DNA of 64,000 nt, from assembly GCF_012273895.1 (NCBI RefSeq), contig NC_052108.1:2232001-2296000 (forward strand), written 5' to 3'. Below the pieces are notes generated by a model. It was not told the origin of the DNA. It saw nothing but the letters and a program-made list of their open reading frames with translations, and did not search any database. Source of the stretch: Zerene cesonia. Taxonomy: Eukaryota; Arthropoda; Insecta; Lepidoptera; Pieridae. Below are positions 11,808 through 24,697 of this stretch, in pieces (positions within the stretch are counted from its first letter, which is position 1; each line of letters opens with the position of its first letter). The position numbers and the translations under genes were made by a program.

Positions 11808-13242
11808 AATCATATAATTCTTCTTCTAATAATGCAAATGAATTATTTCTTTATAAATAGGGAGATAAGGATCATTTTGCCGAAATTAATACAAAATAAC
11901 AATTTTTTTTTCTGTACCGTAAAGTTCGTGGAGTACGAATACCTATTACCATTTATTTAACTCACCTAGGTTAAGAAACATTGCACAAGGTTCTTTTACC
12001 TGGAAATTACATACCATGAAGATAACTTCACCTGATAACTTAGATAACCCAACTTGCCTTAAAGTGTATCTGCAGAGCAAAATAAGGCTTAACTCGCAAG
12101 GATACAGTTAAAAATTGAATAAAATCGGTAAATATGTGAGTTCAATCAATTATGTTCACATTCAATTTTTGGGCAGATTATTGTAATTTTCGTGTAATGA
12201 CCTTTATTAATGGGGCCAATAAAATATTGAACGCTGCGTGTGTGAATAATAAGAAGTGAAATAATGAGCGAAAAATCTCCAAAATATAGGTTGTTTATTA
12301 ACATGTGTTATCGTGTTAACGTCTGTGTATTTTTATATATAATTTCACACAATTAAACCAAGCAAACACGCCCTTGCCCTACTATAATTATATGTTATTA
12401 ATATTCATATTTATCGTCTTTTTGTTTTTATATCTTTTATAAGATACTAAATTAATTTAACGTAACAATACTTATAATGTTAACTATAAAATCGGTTGAG
12501 TTGGTGAAGAGTTCATTTGGAACATACATCATAACGCTGGATTTTTATATAATATATATATAAATATTAAGTTAAAAAAAAATCCGATCCCAATTTGAAT
12601 CTTCGTATCGCATGTTGAATTTGATATTTGAAATTGTTCTTAGTTTTTTCTAGTCAAGCGCATTCATTCTATTTTTACATTAACGGAGTTATGAAAAAAT
12701 ATTAAATCCGACATTTTTGGCGGCTGCCATCAGAGTTAAAAACTAGGTAACAAGTATCTGATAAGATTGATGTGATATCATCCTTTACACAAGAGAATTA
12801 TAAATCTTCTTTGTATCTCATCTTTATCTTACTCTATTATGTGACTAGACATATTTCTTAAAAAAAACTATTATCTCTCTATTTATTGGGTAAAAAGAAA
12901 TCATATGATATTCAATAAAATATCTCTCACAATTTATCAACTGACATTTGTTTGAAAATTTCGCAAAAAAAATTCAAAATTTTTTATCGTCAAATCCTAA
13001 CGATTTACCACTGTAAAATTAATGTTCTATGATCACAATTCTTATTTAATCCAAAGCGATTTAACTAGCCGTACGATACTATGAATGAAAAGTTTTGATA
13101 TATTATATTATGTTATGTTATTTTGTATGAAACTGGACAGATTATACATTTATGTGAGTCTGCCATGTCATGTATGATGCTATTAAAAACATCACATTTA
13201 ATTATTAACATCTATACAGATGTAATTAAACGTGCAGGCAAG
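11808..13242. other. Non-coding stretch
   Basis: Very AT-rich; includes (TA)-rich sequence at 12545-12570. No gene or repeat recognised. Confidence 0.4.
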
Positions 13243-13335
13243 CAATGAGAGAAAGAAATACATAATTAGAAGTACATGGAAGAGAGAAATACTTAATTAG
13301 TTGTACGTCTAATAAGGCATTTCTATCTTTCATTG
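13243..13335 (+). ncRNA. Candidate miRNA-like hairpin
   Basis: The arms 13243-13275 and 13303-13335 can pair over 33 nt with about 27-28 matched positions, counting a G-U wobble, around a 27-nt loop. The basal CAATGA...TCATTG part is the best-paired. A diverged tandem repeat (gagaaata + taattag, about 35 bp period) overlaps the 5' arm and loop, which could create the fold by accident. I do not recognise a known mature miRNA. Confidence 0.25.
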
Positions 13336-13846
13336 GTTTCGGACAATCATATATTGCTATAAACTATAACAGAAACTCTTTGAAAATTCCCAAAGCAGGC
13401 ATGACTCAATTAGACATTGTCGCCACCCAAGGAGCGGCCACTCCATATATTTCCCTAGAGAAATACTGTCGACTGTTAGACATCATTTTATTTCGGGGAA
13501 GACACCAAATATTTACTGTCACTTAACGAATTGCCATTACTGTCTTTATATTTTAAAAACAATCTACTATTATGCATTTTAAGGGTACTAATAAATCTTA
13601 GCGTTAAGCTATTTAATTGGAAACTGCTCTCGTAATGTCGTTAGTTTGTTTTATTTGCGTTTTAATGGCTGATCAAGTGGCACGTATTAATTCCATTTTG
13701 TTTTTTTATTGAATGGAAATGGACCGATTCGACCGCCCCTTAGCTTACTTGTTGATATAGTAGGAATTCTTTCCTCGTTAGTATGTATCGTAAAACGTTC
13801 CATTTTATGTTGTTTTATAACTGGTGTCCACACCATTTATATCAGT
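13336..13846. other. Non-coding stretch
   Basis: A GC-richer patch at 13395-13505 of unknown nature, otherwise AT-rich. No gene. Confidence 0.35.
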
Positions 13847-14020
13847 ACTAGCTTTTGAAATGAGAAAACAGACTCCGGGGTTTTTACCGCACAGCACCCG
13901 TTAATGTGGAACCTCCAGGATAAAATCATCCTATGTCCTTTCTCGGTTCTCAAACTATATCCGTAACAAGTTTCATCCAAATCGGTTCAGTGGCTTAGGA
14001 GTAAAGAATAGACAGAAATA
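13847..14020 (+). mobile_element. RTE-like non-LTR remnant
   Basis: Starts 'ctagctttt', with 'ccaggataaaatcatcctat' and 'gtttcatccaaatcggttca' followed by 'gtggcttaggagtaaagaat' and 'agacag'. This is the standard tail of lepidopteran RTE-like remnants. Confidence 0.6.
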
Positions 14021-14848
14021 GATACTAAGAAGTACCTCAACGAAACTTAACTCTTAAAGCAGCATTTTGAACATTATATATGTATAAACGTCGCCGTGCT
14101 GAATACAATACATGAAAGCCACTAAGCTGTATCTAAAATAAATAAAAATATAAATATAAACAGCGTCATAAAGAACTCAATAGACCCATAAATACGTATC
14201 ATAAAGAAACAGTCAAGTGAAAGCATCATTACGAAACCGATCAAGATGAAACAAACTAGATTTTAGATAACAATAAATCACAAAAACCGAGAACTGATTT
14301 GAAACACGGCGCAAACAATGGCCGTTAGTCATTGTAGGAATAAACATAAAATTCATTTGGTGTCGATTGAAGCACGCTTATTAAATGGCACTAGAGACAA
14401 AGAAAAATTACTCACGCGATGTTCAACTGACATTAATATGGATAATAAATAAACCGCCTTCTAACTGTTATATTGATGCAATCAAGCTTATGTGAATACA
14501 TCATTGACATTCACTTTTCAGAACACCTTTTCAAGTTATTTATTCTTTTAGAATGAAATATTAATTAAAATAATAATAACGTCTTTGTAACAGAGATTAA
14601 TTACTTTACATATTACATGTTTGATTTTAAGTGTCTTTTTGTGGTAAAATTAAAATAAAAAACAAAGGGATGATTCATTTTTGTTTAAGACGTTGTATCA
14701 AATTTCTTTTTAATTAGGATTTCGTGACACAATGTGTCATCGTTATTTTTAAATAGTAATGGATTTATGACTTGAAGTAGTGCATAATAACGTACTGCTA
14801 CTCGCGGTTTAGTATTTGTTCATAAAATTAAGGACCTTTTATAACACT

Positions 14849-14890
14849 ACTAGCGGATGGGCCCGGGTTCGCCCGTGGCACATCAGCCTT
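14849..14890 (+). mobile_element. RTE-like repeat tip
   Basis: 'ctagcggatgggcccgggtt' followed by 'cgcccgtggcac' is a GC-rich island in AT-rich DNA and resembles the start of 'ctagcggacgcccgcgac'-type repeats. Only the tip is recognisable. Confidence 0.4.
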
Positions 14891-17879
14891 TAACACTCAA
14901 ATGTTTCCTTTTTATACTATTAGTTTAGATGTACTTCCGTACAAACGTACCACACTATGCGTGTATATTTATATTTTCCTTAAATTATTACAAAGCAACT
15001 GCAGAACAAGGTTTCCTGACTAATAACATAACACATGCATCATGGACTAACATGCTGCAGTGATAAGTAATTCTTGAAAACTATTGACTGATCATATCAC
15101 TGTCGTAACTTTATGAGAACCTGTTACTTCGTTACATTTAATTCCCAAAAAAATATAAGTAAGGGAAGGAGATATAAGAAGTTATGTAATACTTTCTTTG
15201 CTGACGTATAATTCTACCCTTATAGGTCCTACATATAAAGCAAGAATTTAAATAAATCATTAATTTTATGGAGAAAGCCAGTTTATATTTTAGATGTTTC
15301 TTTATTTACCTGAGTGACACACACCTTTAACAATTCTTACATCGGCCATGACGTTGTGTGGCGGAAAAGCAAAAAGGTGATTTGACAGAAATAAAAACTG
15401 TTTATTTTCTTTGACCACGTGAGCGAAGCCGCAGGCAACAGCCTAACTATTGCTGATTCAAAGCTATAAAAGTCTTTCTCATAAAAATCAAATATACCGC
15501 AACTAAAACAACCCAAAACAGACCTTTCAAATTATAAAACAAAAGTCCTTCCTTCTGAGAAATGGAGCTATTTAATTCAATGACTTTATGCAATGGTTTT
15601 AAGGAAAAGAAAGTTGAAGTGAACACACGATCTGTCGTACCGTGCATTAATCTGAATAGTGATCTTTATAGATATCATGATGTACGTGGACTGAAAATTT
15701 TTGTTTTTATTTATTTCGTTACCGACTTTTTTGTTAAACACGTTTTAGTTAAAAAAACAAAACACATGTGTACAAAATAGTCATATGTTTATCAATTACT
15801 TATGTGTTATTGCTACAATATTTTATATACTTATTTCGAACACTAGGTGTTCTTTATCGGTTTTGGGTTCCTTGAGGTTTTAATCTTGATAGAAGTACAA
15901 GTAATGGTTTGATAATTGTATTTAATAAATTAGTAAACATCAATCAAAAAATTGACAGCAACTGGAAAATATCAACAGTTTTGAAATGTACAAAATGCGA
16001 ATGCGAATAAACGAAACACATATTGTATTTAAACGTTTGTTATTAAAACAATTACAATCGTTAAGTAATCCTCGCAACATCCTTTAATCAAAAATGTACA
16101 TAACTCCAAACATCACAATCTACAAAACGATTCTAAATGGGCCCAATAATTATCACAACTATGACCTACCAAAGGCAAAATAAACACGTCAATCTGTTGA
16201 AAACCCACGGAGTTGCCATGTTACAAAAAAAAGAGTTGCCATGTAACAAAAAAAAAAAACATTCGTATAGTGTACCTCCTTTGTACGTCCGTTAAAAATT
16301 ACACCACATACTTGATACCATATTAAACAAGTGTAAATTCTATGTGAAATGCGTTGATGTGTACAGTACAACGACAATTTTCGCGTTGAAGCCGCGTTAT
16401 TACTCGTTGCGGGCGAGGCGGTGTTTTTGATGCGAGATAGCGGCCTCTGTGATCTGAGGATACGGTTACCGTGCCTCGTAAATATTTTTCACATAGTCAT
16501 AGAAATCTAGAATAAAATTACGGTGACGGCGTCATGTGAGATTTTTATTTCGAATTTTGTCGGGATGGTCTTTTTTATTTGTGTTTTTATGTTAGATGTA
16601 TGAGAGGTTTGATGGTTAGGGTCAATATTATTTTAAAATTATAGATTTTGTCTATGCATTCTGTTTATCTAACTGAAGCAGACAATGCATGTTATAAAAG
16701 ATATGTTTCTGAATTATAACATTTTTGTTATAAATGTTAAATCGTGTTAAATGAGTCGAGTCACAAGATTATTGCTTGAATATTAGTTTAAAATTCTAAG
16801 GTAGACCGACCTTTTATTGCCTGATTTTCCACCTCTCCTCTTTTTTTTCTTCTTCTGGATTCTGGACAACTTTTGTCTATACCTAATACCTACAGTACCG
16901 GCGCTGGGGAAGAGTGGAGCATCAGATCGTAAAGTGCGCCAAAATGCATAACGCAAAAGATAACACCTAGTCGTTGCATGTTGCTCGTACATATTCATCG
17001 TATATCAAACAAATACTAGGAATTAAGTACCCTTTAGGTTATACATGGCAATTATTATTTATTAGAGATTTGATTTTTACCCCCTTTGCGAGCTACGACT
17101 AGCGTTGAATACCATCATCTCAATTTCGAATAATAACTACTTGGTTTCATGTTATTTATTGAATAAAAGAATAAAAGCATTCAATAAGCGAACTCGGTTA
17201 TAAATTAATGAAAGTGGACCTATTCACGTCTTTTGTCGTACGCTATCCAACACTCCACACCTTCCTCTATATTGTGAGCGAAAAAGTATGAAAGTTTCAT
17301 CATATTGCATGGAAACCCTACACACGAACGTACAAACTCTACCATTCGAATATGTTAATGGGTGTACCAACACATAGTAAGTACATACTTCTTCGTAGTG
17401 CCAAAAACACATAACGGTCACGGCCAATGACCTGCAAGTTTTCCTGAATGAAGTGTGTAGCTTGTATCCAAATATAGAAGAATTCTTTATGTGATATATT
17501 TAAATGCCTTGATAATAAACAGGGTTTTGACCTCATAGACGCGATTTGTGTGTTGAAAATTTGACTATTTATAAACAAGATTGTCTACCTGATTGAAATT
17601 TAAATGTAAAACTTGAAATTAATATCACTTTGACGAGGAACGCTTTTAAAGTGATAGCAGATAGAAGTATTACAATAAATAAAACATATTCAAGAAATAA
17701 ACAATGCTGCATACGTCTATATCTTATCAGACAAATAGCATCGAAGACATCATAATAACTTACTTCGGATTTTATCAAATAGCATACCCCGTAATTAAAT
17801 TCGCCCCATTTCCAGCACAAAGGGGAAAATTTGATCGACCGCGATTTCAGTTGATAAATTTTATAATTGAGACCTCTGT
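14891..17879. other. Non-coding stretch
   Basis: No gene supported. 15405-15440 ('gagcgaagccgcaggcaaca') looks like a repeat end. 16210-16232 and 16233-16259 are tandem copies of GAGTTGCCATGT(T/A)ACA plus A-run. 16380-16500 is a GC-richer island of unknown role. Confidence 0.4.
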
Positions 17880-18200
17880 AACGCGTCCGATCAACACGAT
17901 TTATCGGCGCAATAAATTACACGGTTATTTATATAATTCCTTACATCGCAGCACATCCCTATCGGAACATCGATATCCAACAACTTGAGGGGAATCAATC
18001 GATTGTGAAAATTCGATAAACGATAATCGAACGCCCGCCCCGTAAATATCGACAACCTCAATTAGTCCGCAATAAAGTTCTTAAGCGTAATTTGTCTACG
18101 TCTCCGATTCCGTATCGATGTATCGAGATCTGTATCGCGTTTCATTGTATCGATTATCGGATCGAATCGTATGCATTAAGACCGCCGATTAAAGGTTATT
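17880..18200. promoter_or_regulatory. Cluster of ATCGAT / TATCG motifs, candidate regulatory island
   Basis: Between 17968 and 18160 there are four ATCGAT sites and at least nine TATCG or CGATA pentamers, in a stretch with much higher CpG content than its surroundings. The motif core matches the binding site of the insect factor DREF/BEAF (TATCGATA) as I know it. No gene start is visible, so this could be an enhancer or boundary element. Function is inferred from motif density only. Confidence 0.35.
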
Positions 18201-21200
18201 CGAATGCGAAGATGATTGTGTATCCTTATTGAATATTAATCTCCCGTTGGCGGAATACCGATGTCATAACATCAGCGATGCAAGCTTTGGTGACATGTGC
18301 CGATTGGGATGACAGTCACGAAGCGAGTTGACGGTCTCCACTGAATTGATACTAACTCCACTCTGTCATGCACTAACCGTAGTGTATGCAAATTTTATTA
18401 TACCTACATTACGTACATACACTTGAGAGTTCTGTAGTTTCATTACCTATATAATTTACCATAAACTGCGGAGTTGCAGGATCAATTTCAATAAAATAAT
18501 ATTAACAAAGGTAATTGAAGCCCGCTGTGAAAGAGATGAAATTTTAATAGGAACAAAAATTCTTGGATATAAATACGATTCGTAATGGAGTTGTATTAAT
18601 AGGGATATGTAAAATTTAATCGAATAGGGGTTAACTCCATTATAGAGTTAATAATCTTAATAGTATTAAACGTTTTGGATTTCTTGTCGGATCAACTTGG
18701 TAAGGAATCTCCTCTTATAAGCCGGTATCTACTAATTGGCGGGAATTAGTAATAAAATAATAGGAAGAATTATCTCAAAAACCATTATTTTTTAATTGAT
18801 TGTGTATTCAATCATGTTTATTATATTTTATCTCATCTATTTAAATGCACTTAAAGATATACTCCTTTTAATATTTACATTAAAAACGCATTATACCTAA
18901 TAATCTCATCAATAAGAAAATTCTACCAAAACTTATACTAAAAACTATAGAATAAGACAGAACTACCACCAAAACAAATATTATATCATCGTAAAACTTT
19001 AAAAGCGGCCGTAAACAACTAAAATAGACCGTTACCAATGTATAAATAGATAGGATCAAAAGGGATATCTTTGAAATTAACTGAGAACTGTTACTAATGC
19101 TCGTCTTGTTATGAGAAACAGTGTAGCGCTTCAAAAGGTGTCTCGGGAAAATAATTATTCCCACATTTAGTTATTGGCTGATGAAATGTGACAGAAGTGT
19201 TAGGGGATATAATTAAAACCGTTTATTTTAGCTAAGAGTAAAGTTAGCTCTATATGGCAGGAGACAAACAAGGTACATTTTGGTCAGATTATTCACTATG
19301 CGATATCCTACCATTCGAAGAGTTGAGAATTGTGATATGATTTTGATTATAATAACAAGGTTTTATACTTGGCTTGTGGGAGTAAGTACCTCAAAATATA
19401 TTGCTTGTTATAATAAGACGATGTGAAGCACCCTCGTCGTATGTGTGCAATATGCATGCACCATACAATTACTTTTACATTTATAGACATAGTTTTCGCT
19501 ATTTCGAACTCACGGCGCTTTTCGCTAGATCAACAACCCAGGGAGTACATCTGAGTTTTAGATCATGCGGATTTTTAAAAAATAGGCCTATAAAGCTGTA
19601 AGACGGAAACTGATTTAGTACGTCATGGTGGCAACAGTTTAGAAGGTAATTGGCCGTTTGTTTTTTTTTATTACAAATAAATAAAAAGAAATTTGCCGTT
19701 ATGAGTTTAGGCTATACTAGACGAGTAAGTTATTTAGTAGCTATGTATATTGTTCAGAGTCGAAGTGTATATTTTAAATATTCATTTAATTATGGCCATT
19801 ACAGGCTCTTGCCTGAGGTCGAGAGGTCCATACAATCATTGGTAAATGTTAATAATATTAAATAAACGTTCACTGTCCAAGCAATCAATTATATCATTTA
19901 ATTCAAACATAAGAAAACAAGCAATGAATCACAAAATTATCATAGCTGAGATCACAGATGAATTGAGCGTCATTATAATACACGGATTTATATGTCCCTC
20001 TATCTAAGCATCTCCTAGTCTTATCTTATTAAATATTTTAATAGAAAGAAGTCTTGAGCTTGCGGAAACCAACGTCGAAGCATGTTTAGGTCATGTTGGG
20101 TAGGAAGATACACTTTTATAGATAGACAAATGCAAATTGCGAAAATTCCATTTATCAGCTGGTAGATTTCCGTTGCGATACTCTCATCGGGTTTATTTCA
20201 ACGTAACTTTATAATATATTGATGACACTTTGAGTTATTGGAAACGCTATAGCAGAAGAAGTTAGAGGTCAACTCATTGTATGATGGGTACTAATAGCCT
20301 TATAGCCATTGAGTTAAGAAATTGAATAATTACGTACCCACAATTTTGTAATATAGTGGTGTAATAGTGAGGAATTTATTTGTTATAATTATGATTTTGT
20401 TAGCGGCTTCAAAAAAATACTGGATTGTACAATTACGAGCATATTCATTTAATAAAGAAAACATTGTCTGCTTTATCATCCATTAAAGTTGCAAAGTGAT
20501 TCAAAAATAAAAACAAATTGTAAATGAATCGAAATCCAGGATTCAATATATTTTCTATTTTGGGCAGTTTTTATACATGAAATATCCTTTGAGTTAACAA
20601 CCTCATTTAACAAACTCATTTAAAACAAAACAGTTGTTTTGATAAAAATAACATAAAACACAGAGAGACACAGAAGTCAGAACTATTCCAATTTTCTTGT
20701 TATTCTATATCACTCAAATATGACTTTATTTTTAACATTGATCCAAGACTGCATGCAGACACCCAATCACCGCTCCGACACTGTCATTTGGCGCTCTCCC
20801 AAGCTAAATGATTCAGAATTTCCATTTATTATTAAACAATACTGACGCATCTTTGTTTACGAATCGATGGTTTATGATTCAACAAGTGTCAGGCCATGTA
20901 AACACTGAGTGAGCAGCTTATTAGAATCCTTGGTTATGACTTAAATTCATGAGGCCACTGCTCTCGATTGTGATGTTATAAAGACGAGCCATTTCATGTA
21001 TTGTTTTGTTACTACTGAAGAAATTGGTGAATGTTGTGACGTCACAACTTGATCGTTAAGTGTTATAATTCAGATTTCATACTACATACAGTATCATTTT
21101 ATCTGTGATACTGCGAACACTGTTTACAAACTTACAGCTGGATATTTCTGGCATTTGATATGAAGCAAATTATCATTAAAGTTTTGTTATTGTTTTCAGT

Positions 21201-24200
21201 GAAATTATGGAGTAGAAATACAAACAATAAGGAATAATGGAATAAATAACAATAAGTTTTATACGGTTTATAAACCGGACATTGTAAATGTATGAAAAAT
21301 GATGTATAAATTAGGTAAATTAGTAGTATACGTACACTAACCGATAACTTGTGATTTTATAGGACACTAAAACCCTTAAGGAATAACCTTGAAGATATTA
21401 TACATAACGTAGGCCAAGCACTACTAACTAATACCGACAAGTGTCGTAATAAAAGAAGGGTAAGTATATTCATGTTTAAAAATAACACACTATACTTTAA
21501 ACCAATTTCTTATTGCGCACAATAAAACGCGTCATATAATTTCACTAAAACAAGATTTTATTTAGCACAAAATCCCACAACTTTATCCGATTACGGCCGA
21601 TTTCTTAGTTGTAAAACGAATGATGTTACAATAAACGCGCGAAAGTATTGCATTGCTGTCATTCTGAAACAGCCCGATCTCTAGATGGCACGACACTAAA
21701 ATTAATAGCGAACAAATGGCTCACGATCGCAACTCGATTATTTATATTTTATTTACCTTCGAGCGTTTAACGCGCCTGAACTGAATGTAAACATCCTTAT
21801 AAGGGCATGAAATGCTCAATGTACAACCGCATTATATTGGTATTTTACAGCACGCTCCGTGCGGATTGTGGTACCCTTGTTAGTAACCTTTGTTTATTTA
21901 CTTATATACAATTTGAACCATATTCTTTACATCTAAAGATCCTATACCGGTTGTTGGTAAAGAACAATTGTTAAGTGAGTCTAGAATAAATGTCAGAGTG
22001 GAGTCATGAAAAACCAAGCATTCTGTCGATAGTGAATCTCGCAATAGCGGTTGTTGTGATTGACAATTATCGCTTATTATAATGCTGGATAGCTATCTAT
22101 ATTAACATAGTTTAACAATGTTAACACTTTGAACAATGCCAAGCGTTGTTTGAGAAGACACTTAACGTGTCTTTAATTAATTCTAACTACGCGTACGTAG
22201 TTCTATTGTTATGAAGATTGTCTACTGTCTGAGAGTAATCTTATATTGATGATAGAAATCATATCAGATACTACAATGATTTCATTATTTATGATTAAAT
22301 AATTACATTTGTTTAGTATCGTAACGAACGTTGTACTTGCAATTATTTAAACTCAGAAATATATTGTAGGTTTTGAAAAGCCTAAGAAGCTCATTTAGTT
22401 TCATTTAGAATAATACAATAAATGGTAATATTAACAGTAATCAAACACAAAAAATTCACGTAAAAATTTAATCGCTTAGCAAATTAATCTTAAAAGACGC
22501 AGGACTTGAAAGAAGTCTGCACACTTAAATAACTAATTCACGGGATTTTCAACAAGATTCCACGGTACTTAACAATCATAGAAACTTGAGGCAATACTCA
22601 ATGACATATCCGTTAGGCAGTTCAAGCAATAATTTAGAAGCGTTGGATCGAATGTAAAATAATGGTTTGGACCCGCAAATCTGCAGTAGAAACATGTGCT
22701 CTGCACCAACCCGTAATTTCCTTCACCACTGTACCAATTCCTAGTTTATCATATCTCCTAACTATTATAGGTTATCTGTAGTACGTTTGGCTATTTGGTT
22801 TGATAACTAGGCAAATTTGAGTGTGTAAAATAATTCAAAGCTGATCGTTGTTTCCAAGTACAGCAATAAGCGATTGTTTATGAAACTGGACTATGTCTAA
22901 AATATTTGTAATTTAGAAATTGTGTGTCAATTATAATGTTACATACATTTATTTTTGAATATATGTACACAATTTTGATCATTCCATGTGCTTATGTAAT
23001 TAATTAAAGATGGATTTTTATTCATTTTATTCAAATAGATTAATGAAAAATGCACAAATCTTCGCTTATTATAGATACCTACGCACACATTGATCCCATC
23101 CCTACAATCCACAAACACGGACGAAGTCGCGATCAAAAGCTAAAACAGACTTAAAACAGCGCACTATCAACGCCATCAATTCCGTCGCTATCATCGTATT
23201 TACTACAATTTCTATATTATTTCTATTACCGCTGACCCGTTGGTCAATAGCGGGTTCGATGCTGGTGTCGCATGTTACGGGGCGTGAAAGCCAAAGGTCG
23301 TTGACAGGTTTATCTTAACCTTTCGCTCCGATGGCGAACCGTGATTGGTGTGAATTAAGGCTGTACGACAGATCGCAGATTGCAGCGTTGGTATGGGAAT
23401 ATAGATGCTTTAATTAAGGTGTGATATCAATCTTTATAACATTATAGGTTTTTAACGCTTAGCATAAGATGGCAAGGTGTATTATACATAATATTTATAG
23501 TCTGAGTAGGATATGAAATCGGTTTGTGATTTAGTAAAATAGAACGGGAAATCGTAAGTATTATAGGTTATTATAGGTCAGATCTCGAAGCATCTAGTTA
23601 ATGTTTCCATTTCAAGATATGCAGAATTTCATCAACAATTTTCGTTTTAACAACATCTTACACTATTTACTAAACGTTTTCGTAATACCTGATCAAAAAA
23701 AAAGGCATGTCCTACAAAACAATGTGCTAATAAGACGTTCGGTATATCTAGTTAAGTTAATAGAAAGTAGTAAAGATATCACATTGGCAGATTAACTAAA
23801 AAATTGTCACTGAAATCTTATACTTGCTGCCTATCATAATGCGATCAGAAACACGTCAATCTTATCTTGACAGACCCTTCCGTTCGATACAAATAACGAT
23901 TGATTGAGTATATATTTCAATATTGCACGTTATATAACAGACACAACTATGTGTTTGTTAAGATATGTGATTCAAACATTGCTCGATTCATAGATTTCAA
24001 TTTGATGTATGAAGTTCTTAAATTTATTTCGTCTCTCTATAAACATTACTTTTCAAATTTCTACAATTCTACAATTGGCTGAAATGTCAAGTGAATACGT
24101 CAACTATCTAATTATATAACAAAATATTCCTCTATACTAAAGGCTGCAGACACAATAATAAATAATCTCTTAAATATCTTAATAAGCTTTATCAAAAATT

Positions 24201-24582
24201 GTGAAAGGTATTTTCATCACATCGCATAATGCAGGCAAAGGTTAATGATAATACGATTTTATCATCATTAACATTCGAGAATTATAAACAAGGTCTTAAA
24301 CCCCGTAATTAAGACATCTATGTTTTACAAATATATTTATCTTCGATCAAAACCGTAGGCTTAACTTGTCCGTATATTTTATATCGCCTGATCTCTTTTT
24401 CTAAAATATGCATTGATGAAATAATGACCAATAAATAAGAAATAAAATAACTGCTATTATGCAATATTTACGCACTTATCTTAAAGATCTTGTTCGCCTT
24501 TTTTTGTTTAATTTTTTAAATAATGTTTGAAGATACGAACCAATTATATATAGCCTGCAAACAATGTTGTTGTACATTTTTT
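18201..24582. other. Long non-coding stretch with candidate regulatory islands
   Basis: No gene or clear transposon in 6.4 kb, the emptiest part of the window. GC-richer islands lie at 21560-21850, with TTTATTTATATTT and a forkhead-like GTAAACA (21787-21793), and at 23160-23400, with AAAGGTCG and TGACCCG half-sites. A perfect 16-bp palindrome around TGACGTCA lies at 21033-21048. The low repeat content is itself what one expects of constrained regulatory DNA. Confidence 0.35.
21033..21048. promoter_or_regulatory. Perfect palindrome containing a CRE
   Basis: GTTGTGACGTCACAAC is its own reverse complement over 16 bp and has a full cAMP-response element TGACGTCA at its centre. No neighbouring gene is visible. 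Confidence 0.35.
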
Positions 24583-24697
24583 TATGGTGGGGAAATCTTT
24601 CATAGATACTCACGGCCCCGGAAGAGGTCGTGGCTTATTTCAGATTACTACCGACTAAAAACCCCACTGTGTTCCATCGAGCCGCATGTTAACAAGC
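24583..24697 (+). mobile_element. Lepidopteran interspersed repeat
   Basis: 'atggtggggaaatctttcat', 'actcacggccccggaagagg', 'actaccgactaaaaacccca' and 'gttccatcgagccgcatgtt' follow in the order I recall from a repeat present in many moth and butterfly genomes. Ends are not precise. Confidence 0.6.

Noticed and set aside
11460..11813. Two opposing frames of 63-74 codons with similar peptides
   Set aside because: The similarity arises because both read the same inverted repeat; the peptide 'CAPRFHPRKSVS' is a translation of repeat DNA and recurs at 27511 and 45384.
17704..17988. 94-codon frame on plus
   Set aside because: No recognisable motif; it crosses into the ATCGAT-rich island, which raises CG-containing codons and avoids stops by composition.
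22156..22202. Two neighbouring small hairpins (AGACAC/GTGTCT and AACTACG/CGTAGTT)
   Set aside because: Arms of 6-7 bp are expected by chance many times in 64 kb.
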